Below are positions 24,701 to 38,035 of a DNA stretch of 64,000 nt, one piece after another. The DNA comes from Gibbula magus. Lineage: Eukaryota > Mollusca > Gastropoda > Trochida > Trochidae. The stretch lies in contig OW388300.1 in assembly GCA_936450465.1 (NCBI GenBank), forward strand, positions 43,308,358 through 43,372,357. The letters are read 5' to 3'. The notes beneath the pieces are model-generated. The model ran no database searches. It saw nothing but the letters and a program-made list of their open reading frames with translations, and was not told the origin of the DNA. Every line of letters begins with the position of its first letter. The first letter of the stretch is position 1. Made by a program: the position numbers and the translations under genes.

Positions 24701-26815
24701 ATAAATAAGTTGTAATCCTGAAAATCTTCATTTGCTTTCAATAATATTTACTCATTAAAATCTGCAGAATTTCTGCTTCTCTGATTGATGCAAAAGATCT
24801 GGTAGGCAGTTGTGATTCAAATGGATTAATAAGGGTACGAAACACTTAAGTGCGTAGTATGACATTTTCAATATTCATGCACGACATGTACGACCATCGC
24901 AGTTTGTTTTTTAATGTTACATTCAGAATATATTTGTCAGTATTTAAGTTTTTCTAAAATAAGAAAACATGACACCTGTCATCCTTTAACACATCGTATG
25001 AGCAGCATATTCATAACTTTGGTCTTGCATCACTTCATTAATGGATCAAACAATCATTTTTGTTTATTTTTCAGTAATTAAAAGCGGCAGGATACTCGAA
25101 ACATCAATGTTGATATTCAAATGTGCATGTTGATTTTATTAAATTAATTAAATTTCCCTCAGGAACCTGAACACTTGGTTTTCTTCACACTAATATTCAT
25201 TTTAGCAAATAACATCAACTTCATCACATTTATTTTACCAAATATAAAACAATAAAGGATTTTCAAATGCAATTCAATTGTAATGAGATCATGCATCATG
25301 TGTATATTGTTGAGAGGAGATCTCTTCAGATATTTTCTTCTTTCGTGTTTATTTATTTTTCTCATTTGAATAAAACAATGATGAGCTTTTTACACAAAAC
25401 ACAAATTATTACTTAAAGGTTGTTGGGGGTCAAATATGCCAAACGTTATAAATGGTCTTATTTTATCGAGAAGTACCAACTGTTACCGAAAACTACCATT
25501 TTAATGACACTCGACTTAGTATATTGACGATATTAAGGTAAAAGTATCGATTTCTGATCGAAAACTGGACAATGCTCCGCGTGTGGCGAGCGCCAATGAG
25601 TCAAACGTGATTTTGAAATCTTATTTGAACCAGACTAAATCACAAATTTTGGATGATAATGTTCAATAGGTCATATAACTACTGTGCATGTAAATAGGAC
25701 GTTCACTTTCGGTTTCTACACATGCATAATGATGTTACTCGATTTTAATTGGAAACTAGTAATTATGATATGTTTGGCGATTGGGGATGAATATGCAAGA
25801 TAAGTGAATTTGTTTGTATTGTAAACAGCACATATGGTGTGTTGGAACGTATTAAAGCCAAATAAAATTTATGAAACACAATGGATGCACCTTTTAAACA
25901 GTGAAGAGTGCTTGAGATGAAAAAAAAAGGCTGATATGAAAGTATGGGTTAGGAAAAACGCAGGGCGATTAGGAAAATGGCAGGGTGGGTCAGAAAAATG
26001 GCAGAGCATTCGGCCCTGCCGAAAATGCCCATGAAACACACTAATACTGAAACGTAGCAATAAAGAAGTTGTATATCCATAAGATTTGTCCTGCCAAACT
26101 GAAATTTGTACACAAGACTTATGTTTCTTGAGTTTTGTATTTAAAAAAAAAGCCATTCTAGAATGAAAATTTGTGTGTTGAGGGACAAATAAATTGAAGG
26201 ACGGTTAGATGCCTTGTCCTGCCAAAAGCCAATTGGACATTTCATTGTGACAGAGACTTTAACAAGGTTGAACATCAGGGTATCATTGTTGGAATATGCC
26301 ATAAAAACAACCTCCCACCATGGTACGTTATAGAGAAAGAGTTACAATGTAGCCGTCAGCTAACAACAATGTGGAACTATTGCATGGAATAATCCATATA
26401 TCTGCCGGCGATGTTAAATCACCCATGCACTGGCTTGGGAATAGAGAATAACAGTTTACGGCACCGGCGCTCAAGCTGGCATTTATCATTCTATAATTCC
26501 TCAGTATAAATGCTTATGCTAATGACAGATCTATATGATATAATTATTAACAGTACATATAAAGATCCCATTTGTTCACTAGATTTACCATTGACAAAAA
26601 AATCAAATGACATAATTGTACAATGATGAATATCTGTTAAACATAGAAGGCTTTCATGTGATTGTAGCAATGAATTTCAGGATATATGTAATTGAAAGAC
26701 CAGGGTGTTGAAACAAATTACACATTTATAGACTAATATTCATCCAACAAATTCTTCATGTACCAATAGACACGATAAAAACAATAACATCTAAAAAAGC
26801 TAAATAATAACTTAC
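24701..26815. other. No gene seen; contains a TTAA-bounded repeat
   Basis: From the TTAA at 25413 a repeat (aggttgttgggggtcaaata) runs to about 25810. It is the inverse of 48880-49286, and a third copy lies at 30930-31375. The rest is AT-rich and anonymous. Confidence 0.45.
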
Positions 26816-26854
26816 CTGACTGTGGCCAAGAATATAACTCCCTTCAGTCGCCAT
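26816..26854 (-). CDS. Possible first coding exon of a minus-strand gene
   Basis: On the minus strand, ATG in an ideal context (tcaccATGG) opens 13 codons, MATEGSYILGHSQ, ending in CAG|gtaagt, a consensus donor, in phase 0. Downstream exons would lie at lower coordinates, but none was recognised in 1-26.8 kb, so the first intron would be very long or the call wrong. Family not recognised. Confidence 0.33.
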
Positions 26855-28498
26855 GGTGATTTTGTCCGAATCTAATAACAATCCTTTGATGTTAAAAATT
26901 GTAAAAATTTCCCATAAGCATCCAATTTGATAGGAAGGAAGAAACTGAATGAACAATCAACCAGTGTTCACACACCCACGAACAAGCAAATCTCCCAGAA
27001 TGCACGGTTCCAAGGAAATCTGTATCATGCAAAGGAGAGGCCTTCAACTCTGTGTTGTGAAGTGTAGTGTCCAGCTTGACGAGATGTTAGCACTCCTAGC
27101 CTACCCACGATACACCGGTCACTGAGGGAAGAGAGGCTGGCTTATTGACGAGCCATCATCGTCTGCTTGCTATTAATATGTACGTCTCCTGCCCTCAACT
27201 CGACTTGACTCTACACACGTGTGGAAGCTATTGATCTATTCACATGTAGAATTATTCAACTCTTGTGATGAGAAAATTTCAGTGAAAATTTCTTGTTTAC
27301 ACCTTCCACATGCAATCTGATGATCAATCTGCCAAACAGAAATCCGACTGCTAAATAGAAATCCTTGCTAGCTAGAAGCCTTCTGCCAAATTTCAATGTC
27401 GTCTGCTCTCAATGTCAAGTGGAAGATTAGCAGCAGACCTTGTCAAGGCTGCTCCGAATGTGAAAACTGCTGAGACGAGATGGCGACCCTTGACCTCTCC
27501 TCAGTCTACTAATAGAAAACTGAGATGAGATTTTCATGAATTCTTAATGTGGAGAAATGCTCTAGTTGTTTACAACTGAAGCTCGCCTTTCTACAAATTT
27601 CTCCACCGATGAATCAATTACTGCTAACAGGACACTGCATTATACATTGCTGAGTAACTGACAACATGATAAGAGTAGCTACAGTGCTATTACACTCAGA
27701 TGTAATTTTTCGCTGATGATCACTGTTCTGAAATGAAATCTATGTTAGTGTGAATTACTGGAATGGACATGGTAATATGATATATTGTATTGATACTGCA
27801 AAGTATAATGTGACACGTCTGATTCAATGTTAACCCTTCACATGATGATGTACCAAAACCCTGCGCGGCTGGGTTCCACGAATCTTAACTCTTGAAGAAC
27901 AGGAATAATTCAATATTGACAATTAGCATGCCCAATAGTGTTATTTAAAAGAAAAAGCTTAAAAAGTTACCTGTACCTGTAAGCAACTTCCAAGCTGTAA
28001 GGCAGCCAAAGATTACTTATGCATAGGCAAGTAAATTAGAGTTAATCTTACATGCTGATACTACAAAATTTTACAATACTTCAGCAACTATAAAACTCAG
28101 CACAGTCGACCGCCAACATCTCCGTGGAAAACGCCATCACAACTGTTTAACTATAAAACTTATCTTATGAATGCTATATTCATATTTTGTTGATGAATTT
28201 GCCAAAATGGACAACTGACATGAAATATGTTTATGTGTGAATTACTGAAATCTAAATGATACATATATAATCAACAGATTGTTCATACTAAATAAGCAGC
28301 TTGCCATGCTTTAAGAACTGCATGGCAAGAGATTTGAGGTGAAAGATAGTTACGATAAATAATGTAAGCTTTTTCAAGACTAGCTGTTAATGTTTCCTTC
28401 ATGGACTGAAACAGAATTAATTTAGAATATTGTAGTGAAAATATTAATATTAATCAAATTGTTAGATTTTCTGTTTAAACTTGATATTATACATATAC
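26855..28498. other. Flank upstream of the 26.8-kb minus-strand exon
   Basis: About 1.6 kb of mostly single-copy sequence, slightly GC-richer at 26990-27560 than its surroundings. It would contain the 5' UTR and promoter if the minus-strand first exon is real. No TATA box or other clear element could be placed. Confidence 0.3.
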
Positions 28499-28936
28499 AG
28501 TCAGACCTCGTCTACCCGGACCCGTATATCCGGGAACTGTATTTAAAATCCTCTCTAACATATACCGCATTTGCTCTAATAGACGACCCCGGCGTTTATT
28601 ACTCAGACCTCCTTCAATCCCGGCTTCTAATCGAGGCCGGCTTCTATTCAGTGTTTGGCATATAAATCACCCGACAAACACACATTTAGAAATGCAATTG
28701 TGACAAACTTTCTTGAATATGACTTTCTTTTGAACGAGAACAATGTAAGAGGCATACGTTAACATATATACATTGTTGTTTTAAAAAACATTGCTCATCT
28801 TATCACCCGGCGTCTAATCGAGACCCGACGTCTATTTTAGGCCCAGTGTCTATTTCGTTCAAATAGTAGTACTCTCAGCATCTATTCGAGACCCAGTATC
28901 AATTCGAGGCACGGCGACACTAGAGGAAATACGGTA
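28499..28936. mobile_element. Pogo-like fragment with a nested TA MITE
   Basis: Starts cagtcagacctcgtctaccc at 28499. At 28563-28936 lies a second element with ends taccgcatttgctctaatag and, inverted, taccgtatttcctctagtg. Its interior has repeated 'cggcttctaatcgag' phrases. The host phrase tgcaaatgatg resumes after it, so the second element jumped into the first at a TA. Confidence 0.55.
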
Positions 28937-30929
28937 TATGCAAATGATGTTGTGCATGACAAATATGTATAATTTCAGGAGAGCCATTTATATTAGACCA
29001 CTGAGCTTGGTTGCCAATTTCTTTTTTTTCTTAAATAAAATACAGTCAAGCTGCGATAGTCCGGACACTGATGATCTGAATTCCTCGGCATCCACACGAT
29101 AGCAAACTGTTACCAGTCTCAACCCTATGTAAACTCATTACCTGTTCATTCATTAATCTGATGCTTCTGTCATTAATTAGATTATTTAATTACGCCTTTC
29201 TGCTTCATTAATACAGTTGTTCACTACAAACGTTTGGGTAATCACCTTGACATTCACAAATGTCTCACTTTGTGTGTTAGTTATAAATACGTCTGATGAA
29301 CCAGAAGAATCATCTCCCCCACAAATGAGAGCATCCATGGACTCCATCCCATTGAGAATACTATTGCATTGACAGGGCTTTCATTTATTTTCTGATGTCA
29401 ATTAACATTTTCCTGAAAACTGTGGAGTTATGTCAGAATTAATGCTATTTTCAAAGTATTTTGTATTACTTAAATCAAGAGAAACCTGCAACATCATTGT
29501 GGTTCTTCATTGCAGTGAAACCTGCGAGCTGTAACTAGCAAACCATCAGTGACACTGAATCTTTAACACTCGTACGTATCTCTCAACAACCTCACTGCAG
29601 TTGAACACTTCACTATACTTGACAGAGTTGCCAAGCACCTGGCAGGATTAGAACCCAGTGGAACGCACAAACCACTGCTAACCTACATCTCCAGGCATTG
29701 TTTTACTGAAAGGAAGGCATTAACATTAAAAGACATCTCTAGCTTTGACCTAATCAAAATGAAAGAAAAGGATAAATCTGTCATCAAAACATGCAGCTGT
29801 TGTCAAAGGACCAGCTACAGAATATTGTTCATGTTCATTACAAGTTCATGATTTCCCATCATGTCTCGGACACATTACTACACAAATCTGTTGTTATCAT
29901 GTTGTCAATCACCACAGCATCAATACAGGCATTGGCAGATCGGATCCGACTAAATATTTTGGGTTTTTTTGTGTGCAATTTTTTAATATTGCTCATATTG
30001 TAGTTCATGAGGATTTAATGCATTAATTACTTCCGGTCTTTTGAAGTTAACTTTAAAACTTGAACATGTACATATTTTGGAGATAACTTATATAATACAT
30101 TATCTGAGGGTAGGTTGTTTGTAATATCGACAGATGTGCATTATCAGCGCATTATTTATATTATAAACAATGGCGTGCTATAGTGCCTTTAACTGCTGAC
30201 GATACCGGATGAGCAGCAGTGAGAAGGAAGTGATGATGTCAATGACTAATCTTCTGATCTTCAAAATAGGAATTAGAAAATATAATAGAAATTACGACTC
30301 GATATTTATATTAAAATGACATATTTTGGTTTACTTCTCAGATTTTGTTTTGGTAATACGATAAATCAACTTTTGTATATTTACTTGATGACCACTATAT
30401 AAATTTGCTTGTGTGAACTCGCTCAAACTAGCACTGTCGGTAAATCGTAGTTGGTAAACATTGATTTTAAGTTATGAACCATTTTATGCATGTTATTGAT
30501 AGTTATAGTTAATTGCTATCGTGTTATGTTTAATAATATGCAATGAATGAAGAACCAACAAATAATACTTTATTTATAAAAAAAAGTTTACTTCCGGGTT
30601 CGTCTTTTTGGTCAAAGATGAAATGTCCGACTGGCAAAACTTTGAATCTGCATCCCTGCTATATACGTGTGTATACTTGTATTTGAACTATGTGAGAAAA
30701 GATAAGTTCATTTACATGTATATATGAATTATTTCTGTTATGTTTTGTTTCTTTCGTCAAAATAGGAATGATATGCCTTGTGTGTCGATATTCGTATATG
30801 TCGGTATTTTGTCATGGTGCCATGAATATCGAGACAATTGTGCTCAGCTGTACTTTCATGGATAAAGATGAAAAAGTTTTCTATCTCCTAACCTTAAAGA
30901 CACTATGTGTTTTTCATGAAATTTTATTT
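28937..30929. other. No gene seen; degraded SINE and pogo pieces
   Basis: 29042-29110 begins acagtcaagctgcgatagtc, a pogo-like end. 29505-29700 is a decayed SINE family 1 copy (gtgaaacctgcgagctgtaa). 30163-30195 ends gctatagtgcctttaa, the right end of the 355-bp MITE family. None of the frames looks coding. Confidence 0.45.
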
Positions 30930-31375
30930 AGATTTGATACATGCAAAAACATTGAATGTCCTGATTTACGTCCAAATCATCTCACTCGACTTGCATATGT
31001 ATCCCCTAATGGAAAAAACTTGACAATAACTTGATTTCAATGAAACTCAAGTAGCGGCTAAATACAAGATGAGAAGCTGAATTCATGAGTCCCATTTACA
31101 AGTATGCCTGTTATATGTTCCATTGAACAGTACTAACCAATATCTGTCTCTTTGTCTTCTACATATAAGTTTTCAAAATTATGTTTGAACAATTGACGCC
31201 CGCCAGCTGCAGAACATTGTCCGGTTTTCGATCATAATCACGGCTAAACATCTTAATAATGTTATTATACTGAATAGATTGACAACAATCATTACTTCTT
31301 GATACAATAACACCCTTTGGTAAATTTTTACTTGTCACTACAACAACATACAGAGTGTCCCTTTAACTGCCAGAG
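30930..31375 (+). repeat. TTAA-bounded dispersed repeat
   Basis: Aligns by eye with 48840-49286: shared phrases include ttcaaaaattatgtttgaac-like text and a cattgtcc block. The right end gtgtccctTTAA sits at about 31364-31371. No coding text. Confidence 0.45.
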
Positions 31376-32342
31376 GTAAGTGCGACTGAAAGATCTCATT
31401 GAGAGTCCATGGAACAAGGGCATATACATTGCAGCAAATTGTACAATTTATTCAAGAAAAATATACTTTTAGTGTTAAAAAAACCAAACAGATGACAATA
31501 CCAAAATTTTTTTCTCAAAATAGAATGTGTCTCCCTCTCTTCCCAATCTATGTATTGAAATGCCATTATGGACCTCTTCGGAAGGATCTACTAATCCAAG
31601 ACCTCCGAACATCTCTTAGACACATCACACGGTAAACAAATCTGTTGTTATCCCGTTGTCAGTTAAACAGAATCAATACCAGCATTGTGAGCCCGGATCC
31701 GTCTAAATCCTAACAATATCCTGCCGAGAGATTGAAATAAACCAATGGCGATACAGCACAAGACACGAGAGCTGTAAACAGAGGAAATTGATTTTATCTT
31801 GAATGACGAGGGCCATTTATAACAATACTTGACCAGATTTATAAGCTGAATCTCACGCACAAAAAGATTCATAAACATTTTAATATTCGTAAGGAGGAGA
31901 TATGTAAGAAACAAATTGGTAAGAAATCAAATGCAGTGATTAAGTTTCCAGTAAAAGAATATTTTTCTGTTTTCTGTCTCCACAAATCAATTTTCATTAC
32001 AAAATATCTGCTAATAATTACTTTCTATCATGTTTACGATGTTAGTGATTACTTTATATAGAAATATCGATTGCATTGGCAAAACACATGCTACCTTGAG
32101 GGTATCACACTTCACCCCAAAAGCATTGAAGATAATGATACATATCAAGATATGTTGATAATGACAGCTGGTGGTGGATCAAGTTGGGGGGGGGGGGGGG
32201 GGGGTGTCTTAAGTATAAATATATATATAATACTTTTTCTCTCATCTATCTTCTGTCATATTACTTTCAGTTAGTAACATTCATATTGTTTTTATTGGGG
32301 CATTTGTTTTATCGTTTATTCTTATGTATATATACATATATA
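31376..32342. other. No gene seen; poly-G tract
   Basis: Anonymous AT-rich sequence with a G19 run at 32186-32204. Confidence 0.4.
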
Positions 32343-32519
32343 CAGTCAATCCGCGATAATCCGGCCACCGATAATCCGAATCTCGCAGTTTCCAAACGGT
32401 AGGAAGATGTAACCAAACTAATCTCTATAGTAGTCCTCAGTACTCGGTAGTCCGAACATTTCACTATCCGAACGTTTTCGATGAAAAATGGAAGCGTTCG
32501 GATTATCAAGGCCTGACTG
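32343..32519. mobile_element. Pogo-like MITE, 177 bp
   Basis: Ends CAGTCAATCCGCGATAATCC and (inverted) CAGTCAGGCCTTGATAATCC, flanked by TA on both sides. Subterminal 'ccgataatccgaa' and 'cactatccgaacg' repeats. No ORF. Confidence 0.75.
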
Positions 32520-32749
32520 TAACAGTAAATATGTCCTCAACTTTATTTGATAACAAGTAACAAGATGACTTCAGAAGCCAACTTAACTGACATTCAATTG
32601 TTAAAACATTATCTATTCATATTGCGTGTTATGCTTATTTTCATGCAATTTGAACCAGCAGCATCCCCTTTAAAAATTTTGCATAGTAATTTGAGATGGA
32701 TATTTGCATAGAGATTATTACCAGGGCAAATGTGTCATGTGACAAAATC

Positions 32750-33046
32750 ACAGGAACTCGATATCGTAAATAAAATGTAGGTAAAACATAGTGTGGCAGG
32801 GTGAGATAAAAGTGTTCCTACTGGCTTCGGCTAGTGGGATATCCCTTTAGCTCAACTGGTAGAGTGAAAGACTGTCACATGGAGGTCCAGAGGTTCGATT
32901 CCCACTGGAGGTGATCTCACAATCACTTCTGTTACAATAGGTAAAACAAACCTACCTCCTATATAACATAGAGTATGTTATATAGGGGGTAGGTTTTTTT
33001 TTACCAACGTTTTAGCTTCATTTTACTTACGATATCGAGTTCCTGT
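32750..33046. mobile_element. Fold-back element interrupted by a SINE
   Basis: Arms acaggaactcgatatcgtaa (from 32750) and the inverse (ending 33046) pair over about 40 bp. An inner palindrome lies at about 32949-32997 (cctacctcctatataac / gttatatagggggtagg). The SINE at 32789-32937 splits the left arm. Related fold-backs: 34977-35095 and half-arm 34166-34236. Confidence 0.7.
32789..32937 (+). mobile_element. SINE family 2 copy with 11-bp target duplication
   Basis: A complete 149-bp SINE with A box (tagctcaactggtagag) and B box (aggttcgattccc). It is flanked by the perfect repeat TAGGTAAAACA at 32778-32788 and 32938-32948. This gives the true element ends. Confidence 0.85.
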
Positions 33047-34976
33047 TGACAAAATATATACAAAATGAGTTTTATTTATGTTAATACTTTTTTTTACTGC
33101 AAAATTAATTCACCTGCGAAGTAAAAATCTACAAACAAGGCAGCGAGGTTTACTTAAAAAAATTCATTTAGTTTTCACTGGTAGGAGGTAAGGTCGAAAA
33201 TAAATTCAGTTATTCCATTTTCTAATTAACAAGATGCTGGCCGTAAATGAAATCTTTTACCATGAAAATTGACAAAATCCTAGTTTAGGGCTGGTAACGT
33301 GTTAGGCTTATTTCATACACTGTATAATAACTTGGTTCAGCGTATATGTGTGACAACAGCGCCATTTGCAAGAATAGGTCGTATCTTACACGTGACGCAC
33401 CTCCAGCGAAATACATATATAATTCCGAATAATGAGTTCTACTTTACTTACTTTAAATATCTTCATAGAACTTCAACTTCAACATTGAACTCATTTCATG
33501 TCACGTAAGTTATATTTTATGAGTGCTTCTTCGCAGCGAGACGTTTTCAAGCAGATGAAACCTTTTGGAATCGGCGGTTCGTTGCCAGACTTTCTGACAA
33601 ACACGTGGTACCGTGAATGATTTTGGACCAATCAGATGGCGCGGCGGGGTCTTTGACTTTCACGAGTTTCTCGTGCACTGGCTAAGAGCCACATCTTGAT
33701 TTTGTTTTCTAAAATAAAAGCAGTACTTTCTTTCAATGCGATTGTCGGAATGTTTAGTTATTGTAGGTCAAGCTTTTGAGTGATGTATAGCATCGATAAA
33801 AGAAATTTGTAAATAATTGAATAGTCTAAAATGCCCGATGTTCATGTACTTTATGATGTTTCGACCTTTTTCTCCTTTTATGCAGTTTCTATACTTACTT
33901 CCAAACCAACTTCTTGGCTTCCTAATTTTGTTTGCAGTTTTTCATTATGAATCTGACTTATTACATCTTTCTACAAACCTGCATTTAGAGCTATTAAACT
34001 TATCATAGAGATGACATATGTTGGAAATTAGCCGTCTTTTGGGGAGAAATGTATAATTCATTACGTCTGTTCATTTGTGTATGTCACTAATTCTTAGCGT
34101 AACTTTTAACCTAATGTTGAATGGACCCTTAGATCGGCAATATGGCTTCCCGTGCTCCTTTACTCTGTTATATAGGGGATAGGTTTGTTTTACCTATGTT
34201 TTACCTACATTTTACTTACGATATCGAGTTCATGTGATACTATAGTATTATCTCTTTTTCGTGTTCATACATTATGTTATTTCGTGTCATAGATATAAAT
34301 AGTAATATTCTTTCTCATCTATTGTTCCTCTGTCATATTACTTCTAGTTAGTTACACACATATTGATTTTCTTGGAACATTTGTTTTATCGTTTATTCTT
34401 ATGTATATAATAGTAAAGAAGTCCACAACTTTATTTGATAACAAGTTGACAACAAGAAATTTCAATCCAAAAGTGACAATAAAACTGAAACAGTTACACC
34501 ATGCGTTCGGAAACCAACTAAACTGACATTCAACATTGTCTGTTCATATTTCTTCAAGACGTGCGTTTTAAGAAATCGTTGTTTTGTATCTCCTATATAA
34601 CTAGACCAGATGGGAGAGTTAAACAAATTCTTGCCTTTGTTTTACGACGTCCGACAGTATTTAATGCTACGTCAATGAATCTACGTCCAAGAAGGGCATT
34701 TATGTTGCAACATGTTTTACATTTCTATCTATATTTTTACATTAAATGCCAAAGTTTCTGGCCAAATACCATTGTTGAAGATGCGATTTCAGTACCCTAA
34801 GCGTAATTTAACTAACCCTAATATTAAAAGCATCATACTGTGAACAAATTTGAATTTTGAATATGAAATTGAGAGTACGTCTTTAGATAGCATATGTGCC
34901 TATCACAGACATTCAAAAGCGACAGGTGTTTTTCTGTTAAAAAATGAGGCGACGTTTCTTTTGCGGTCGTGTCAGA
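33047..34976. other. No gene seen; fold-back half-arm inside
   Basis: The segment 33520-33700 is GC-richer (gcggcggttcgttgcc area, gatggcgcggcggg) but shows no protein-like frame. 34166-34236 repeats the right half of the fold-back element. Confidence 0.4.
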
Positions 34977-35095
34977 GGAACTCGATATCGTAATTAAAAC
35001 GTAGATAAAACATAAACAGAAACTACTCCCAATATCAAAGAGTAGTTTTGGACCTATATTTTGTATCGACGTTTTAATTACGATATCGACTTCCT
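34977..35095. mobile_element. Fold-back element, 119 bp
   Basis: Arms aggaactcgatatcgtaatt and the inverse aattacgatatcgacttcct pair almost end to end. Same family as 32750-33046 without the inner part. Confidence 0.7.
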
Positions 35096-35399
35096 GTGGT
35101 CTATACGTACTTTACATTGTTCAATAGCCTATGTCACATACCATTATCATTTATTCATATACACACACACTTTATCATTTTCATCTATTGAACATGCCTA
35201 TCGTCATTGTAAATTCTTGTTGCATTTAGAAGAATATGACTTTATTATTTGTATGATCAGTTCTATCTTTAAACATTTCTCTCCACCCTGATGAACATAT
35301 GTTGTATATTCTCCTGTCTGTACAAAGTATCTTATTTCTTCTCCGTTCTCGTCAATACACTCCTCACTCTCCGTGTGTTGTGAATTTTGTTAAACTCTC

Positions 35400-36052
35400 T
35401 GCCTCATTTAAGCTGTTTGCCATGTATCCTTTTATTTCTGTCTGCATATTTTTATGTTTATGATCGCATCTTATTATTTCTGTCTGCTTATTTCCATGAC
35501 ACGCATCTTACCATTTCTGTCTGACTCTTTTATATTTATGCCATGCATCATATAATTCTTTCTTTCCCATTTATGACATGCCTCTTATAATGTCTTTATT
35601 ATCTCTTATAATCTACCCATAATTTTGTTTCATGACACGCATCTTATTATTCCTGTCTGCATATTTTTCATTTATGACACATCTTATTATTTCTTTCTGC
35701 CAGTTGTTCTATTTATGTTGTGTATCGTATTATTCCTGTCGGTTCTTGTTAGGTTATCATTTGTCTGCCTTTTATTGTTCATGTGATTCATCTTATCATT
35801 TCCGTTTGCCTCTTTTTACATTCATGTCGTGCATCGTAGTGTTTCTGTCTGTTTGTTTTGATGCTTATGACATACTGCTAATTATTTCGGTATCTTTTAT
35901 GTTTATGATATTATGCATCTTATTATTTCTGACATTTCTCTTGTTATGTCTGTCTGCATTGTTTTATATTGATGTCGTGACATCGTAACTTTTCTGTCTA
36001 GCTCTTTCTATATTTATGCCATGCATTGTATTATTTCTGTCGGTCTCTTTTT
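35400..36052 (+). repeat. Degenerate satellite, roughly 55-65-bp unit
   Basis: The phrase 'catcttattatttctgtctgc...tttatgacatg' recurs about eleven times with drift in length. The 118-residue plus frame over 35632-35988 is a by-product of this repeat, not a gene. Confidence 0.75.
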
Positions 36053-36410
36053 GTCCCCCTAATTAACACGAAACGGGGGACTATGTAGCCTATTTATCAG
36101 TGTCTGTTGGTCTGTCCATCCGTACGTACGTCCCACTCTTGTTAACGCGATATCATGTGAACCATTGCACCTACAGTTTTCAAAGTTGGTGACAGCTTAC
36201 ATTGGAGGATGACACAGACGCCATTCGATATGGGTGACCTTGACTTTGTTTTCAAGGTCATAACGACACACGACGTAATCGGAGGTATACATCCGTCCGT
36301 CCTCCCGAAATCGTTTCTGGAGCAACTCGGGAAAGACTTGGAAACTTAAAATTGGGTGTGAATGTTACCTGTGTGGTGGTGTTGCCTTTGCCCCTATAAT
36401 TTATTTAACC
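36053..36410 (-). mobile_element. Pearl-like element, minus orientation, one core unit
   Basis: Its hairpin end (gtccccctaatt...cgggggac) is the inverse of the end at 47881-47911. A gtacgtacgt bit and one core unit with tgaccttga and tcaaggtca follow. Confidence 0.55.
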
Positions 36411-38035
36411 TAAAGTTTTACATTTATCAGTATCACTGCATCCTAGAATAGATCCTGAACTTGAGCCTTTCTTTCTGCACACATAAGTTCGCAATATCCA
36501 CCGAGCCTAAATTATTGCATATATCTTAACAGTTTGATAGCGATTTTGAGGTAACCATTTACATTAGTAATCTCAAAAACGTATTTTCAAGTGACACTCT
36601 ACAGCTGATATTTCAAAAAGTTTGAATCTTAATTAAATGTTTTGCATGTCAAATCAAGGCTTGATTCCCCTATCTCCTTTGATGGTTACATTAGAGGTGG
36701 GGTGAGGTGAGTTTGGGTTAAACGCCGCTTTCAAGATTATTTCACTTATATCGCGGCTGCAAGTATTATGGCAGGGAGAAAGCCTGCAACACCATGTGGC
36801 TATGCATTACGGTGAAACCTGCGAGCATCGGCTGGAACTGGTACTGCACTGAAATTCAGTGTAGCATTGCACCCAAACCTTACTGCATGTAGAACAGTTT
36901 GCTACTGCAGACAAAGTTGCCGTGCCCCTGGCGGGATGGTTACAGTATACCTTTCAAGATCAAGACTTTAAAAGTCTTCACTAGAAGGGAATTTGAACCT
37001 CCTGAAGTAAAGAGTCATCCTTGTATACCATAGCTGTGTGGTGGGGTTAGATGGTTGGTGTTCAATGAAGGGCTTGGGAACAGTGTAATCACAGCACTTG
37101 TCTTGGTTGAGATAAGATGAAGTGAGTTGGGATTGAACAAAGCTTTCAAGAATATTTCACTTAAATCATAGCTGATAGTATTACCGGTATTGCAGGAAGA
37201 AAACCCATAACACCATGGTAGTTGTGGATTCTGATGGAACCTGCTATCATTGGCTGGAACTAGCAAATCATGGTGGTACTGGCTGAAATTCAGTGAAGCA
37301 CACTTTCTACAAAAGTACATGTACTTGTACTTTGTCTGAGAGTACAGTGCAGGATTCAAACCGACACTGACATAGCTGGAGATACTTCTCACCATGATTC
37401 TCCACACAGATAATGAATGATAACGAAGTCTGGTGTTTGTTTGGATGTTTATTATATATATAAATACACAAACAAGTATCACAGACAAGCTTTGCATCCA
37501 TGGAGTGTGATCCAATGCAGAAAACAAGAAATATCCTACAGAACTTCTTCAAACTCTGACTACAAACGAAAACATGAATGATGTAAGAAAATACATATAT
37601 GTTCTTTTCATGTCCATCATATTAAAAAAAGATATTTAAGAAACAAATAATCTTACAGAAGAAATGAAGAGGTGATAAATTCATAACATTATATTATAAA
37701 GCAACAAGAACATGTTCCCCGACAAATCATCAAATTGGACATAAGGCCAGGCAAAATATTAATTGGTTAACAGATTTTGGGTGGCTTAAGGCAGGAGGCC
37801 AAAAAAGGCAACTTAGCTCTAGTGTAAATGATAAGTGTTCAAGTGAGCAGACCAGGCTTGAATAGAGTAATAAAATAAAAACATTTCACTTGTTTTTGTG
37901 TATATTTAATTTGTTGGAAAAATCAAGCCACATGAGGGAAAATTTGTCAAATTTTGTTTAGAGAGGGATTCTGAGTATAATTTTTTCTCCCAAATTTTTC
38001 AAAATCATGGTTGGAGGATATGTAGATCAAATAAA
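36411..38035. other. No gene seen; two SINE copies and a dispersed repeat
   Basis: 36697-36937 is a SINE family 1 copy lacking its tRNA-like end. 37096-37295 is an older, more divergent copy. 37780-38000 matches 20060-20260 (inverse) and 48320-48560. The frame at 37015-37527 runs through the SINE and is not coding. Confidence 0.5.

Noticed and set aside
35632..35988. 118-residue hydrophobic plus-strand frame
   Set aside because: It lies entirely in the degenerate satellite; hydrophobicity comes from the T-rich unit.
37015..37527. 170-residue minus-strand frame, the longest outside the ankyrin gene
   Set aside because: It runs through an old SINE family 1 copy and lacks a coherent composition.
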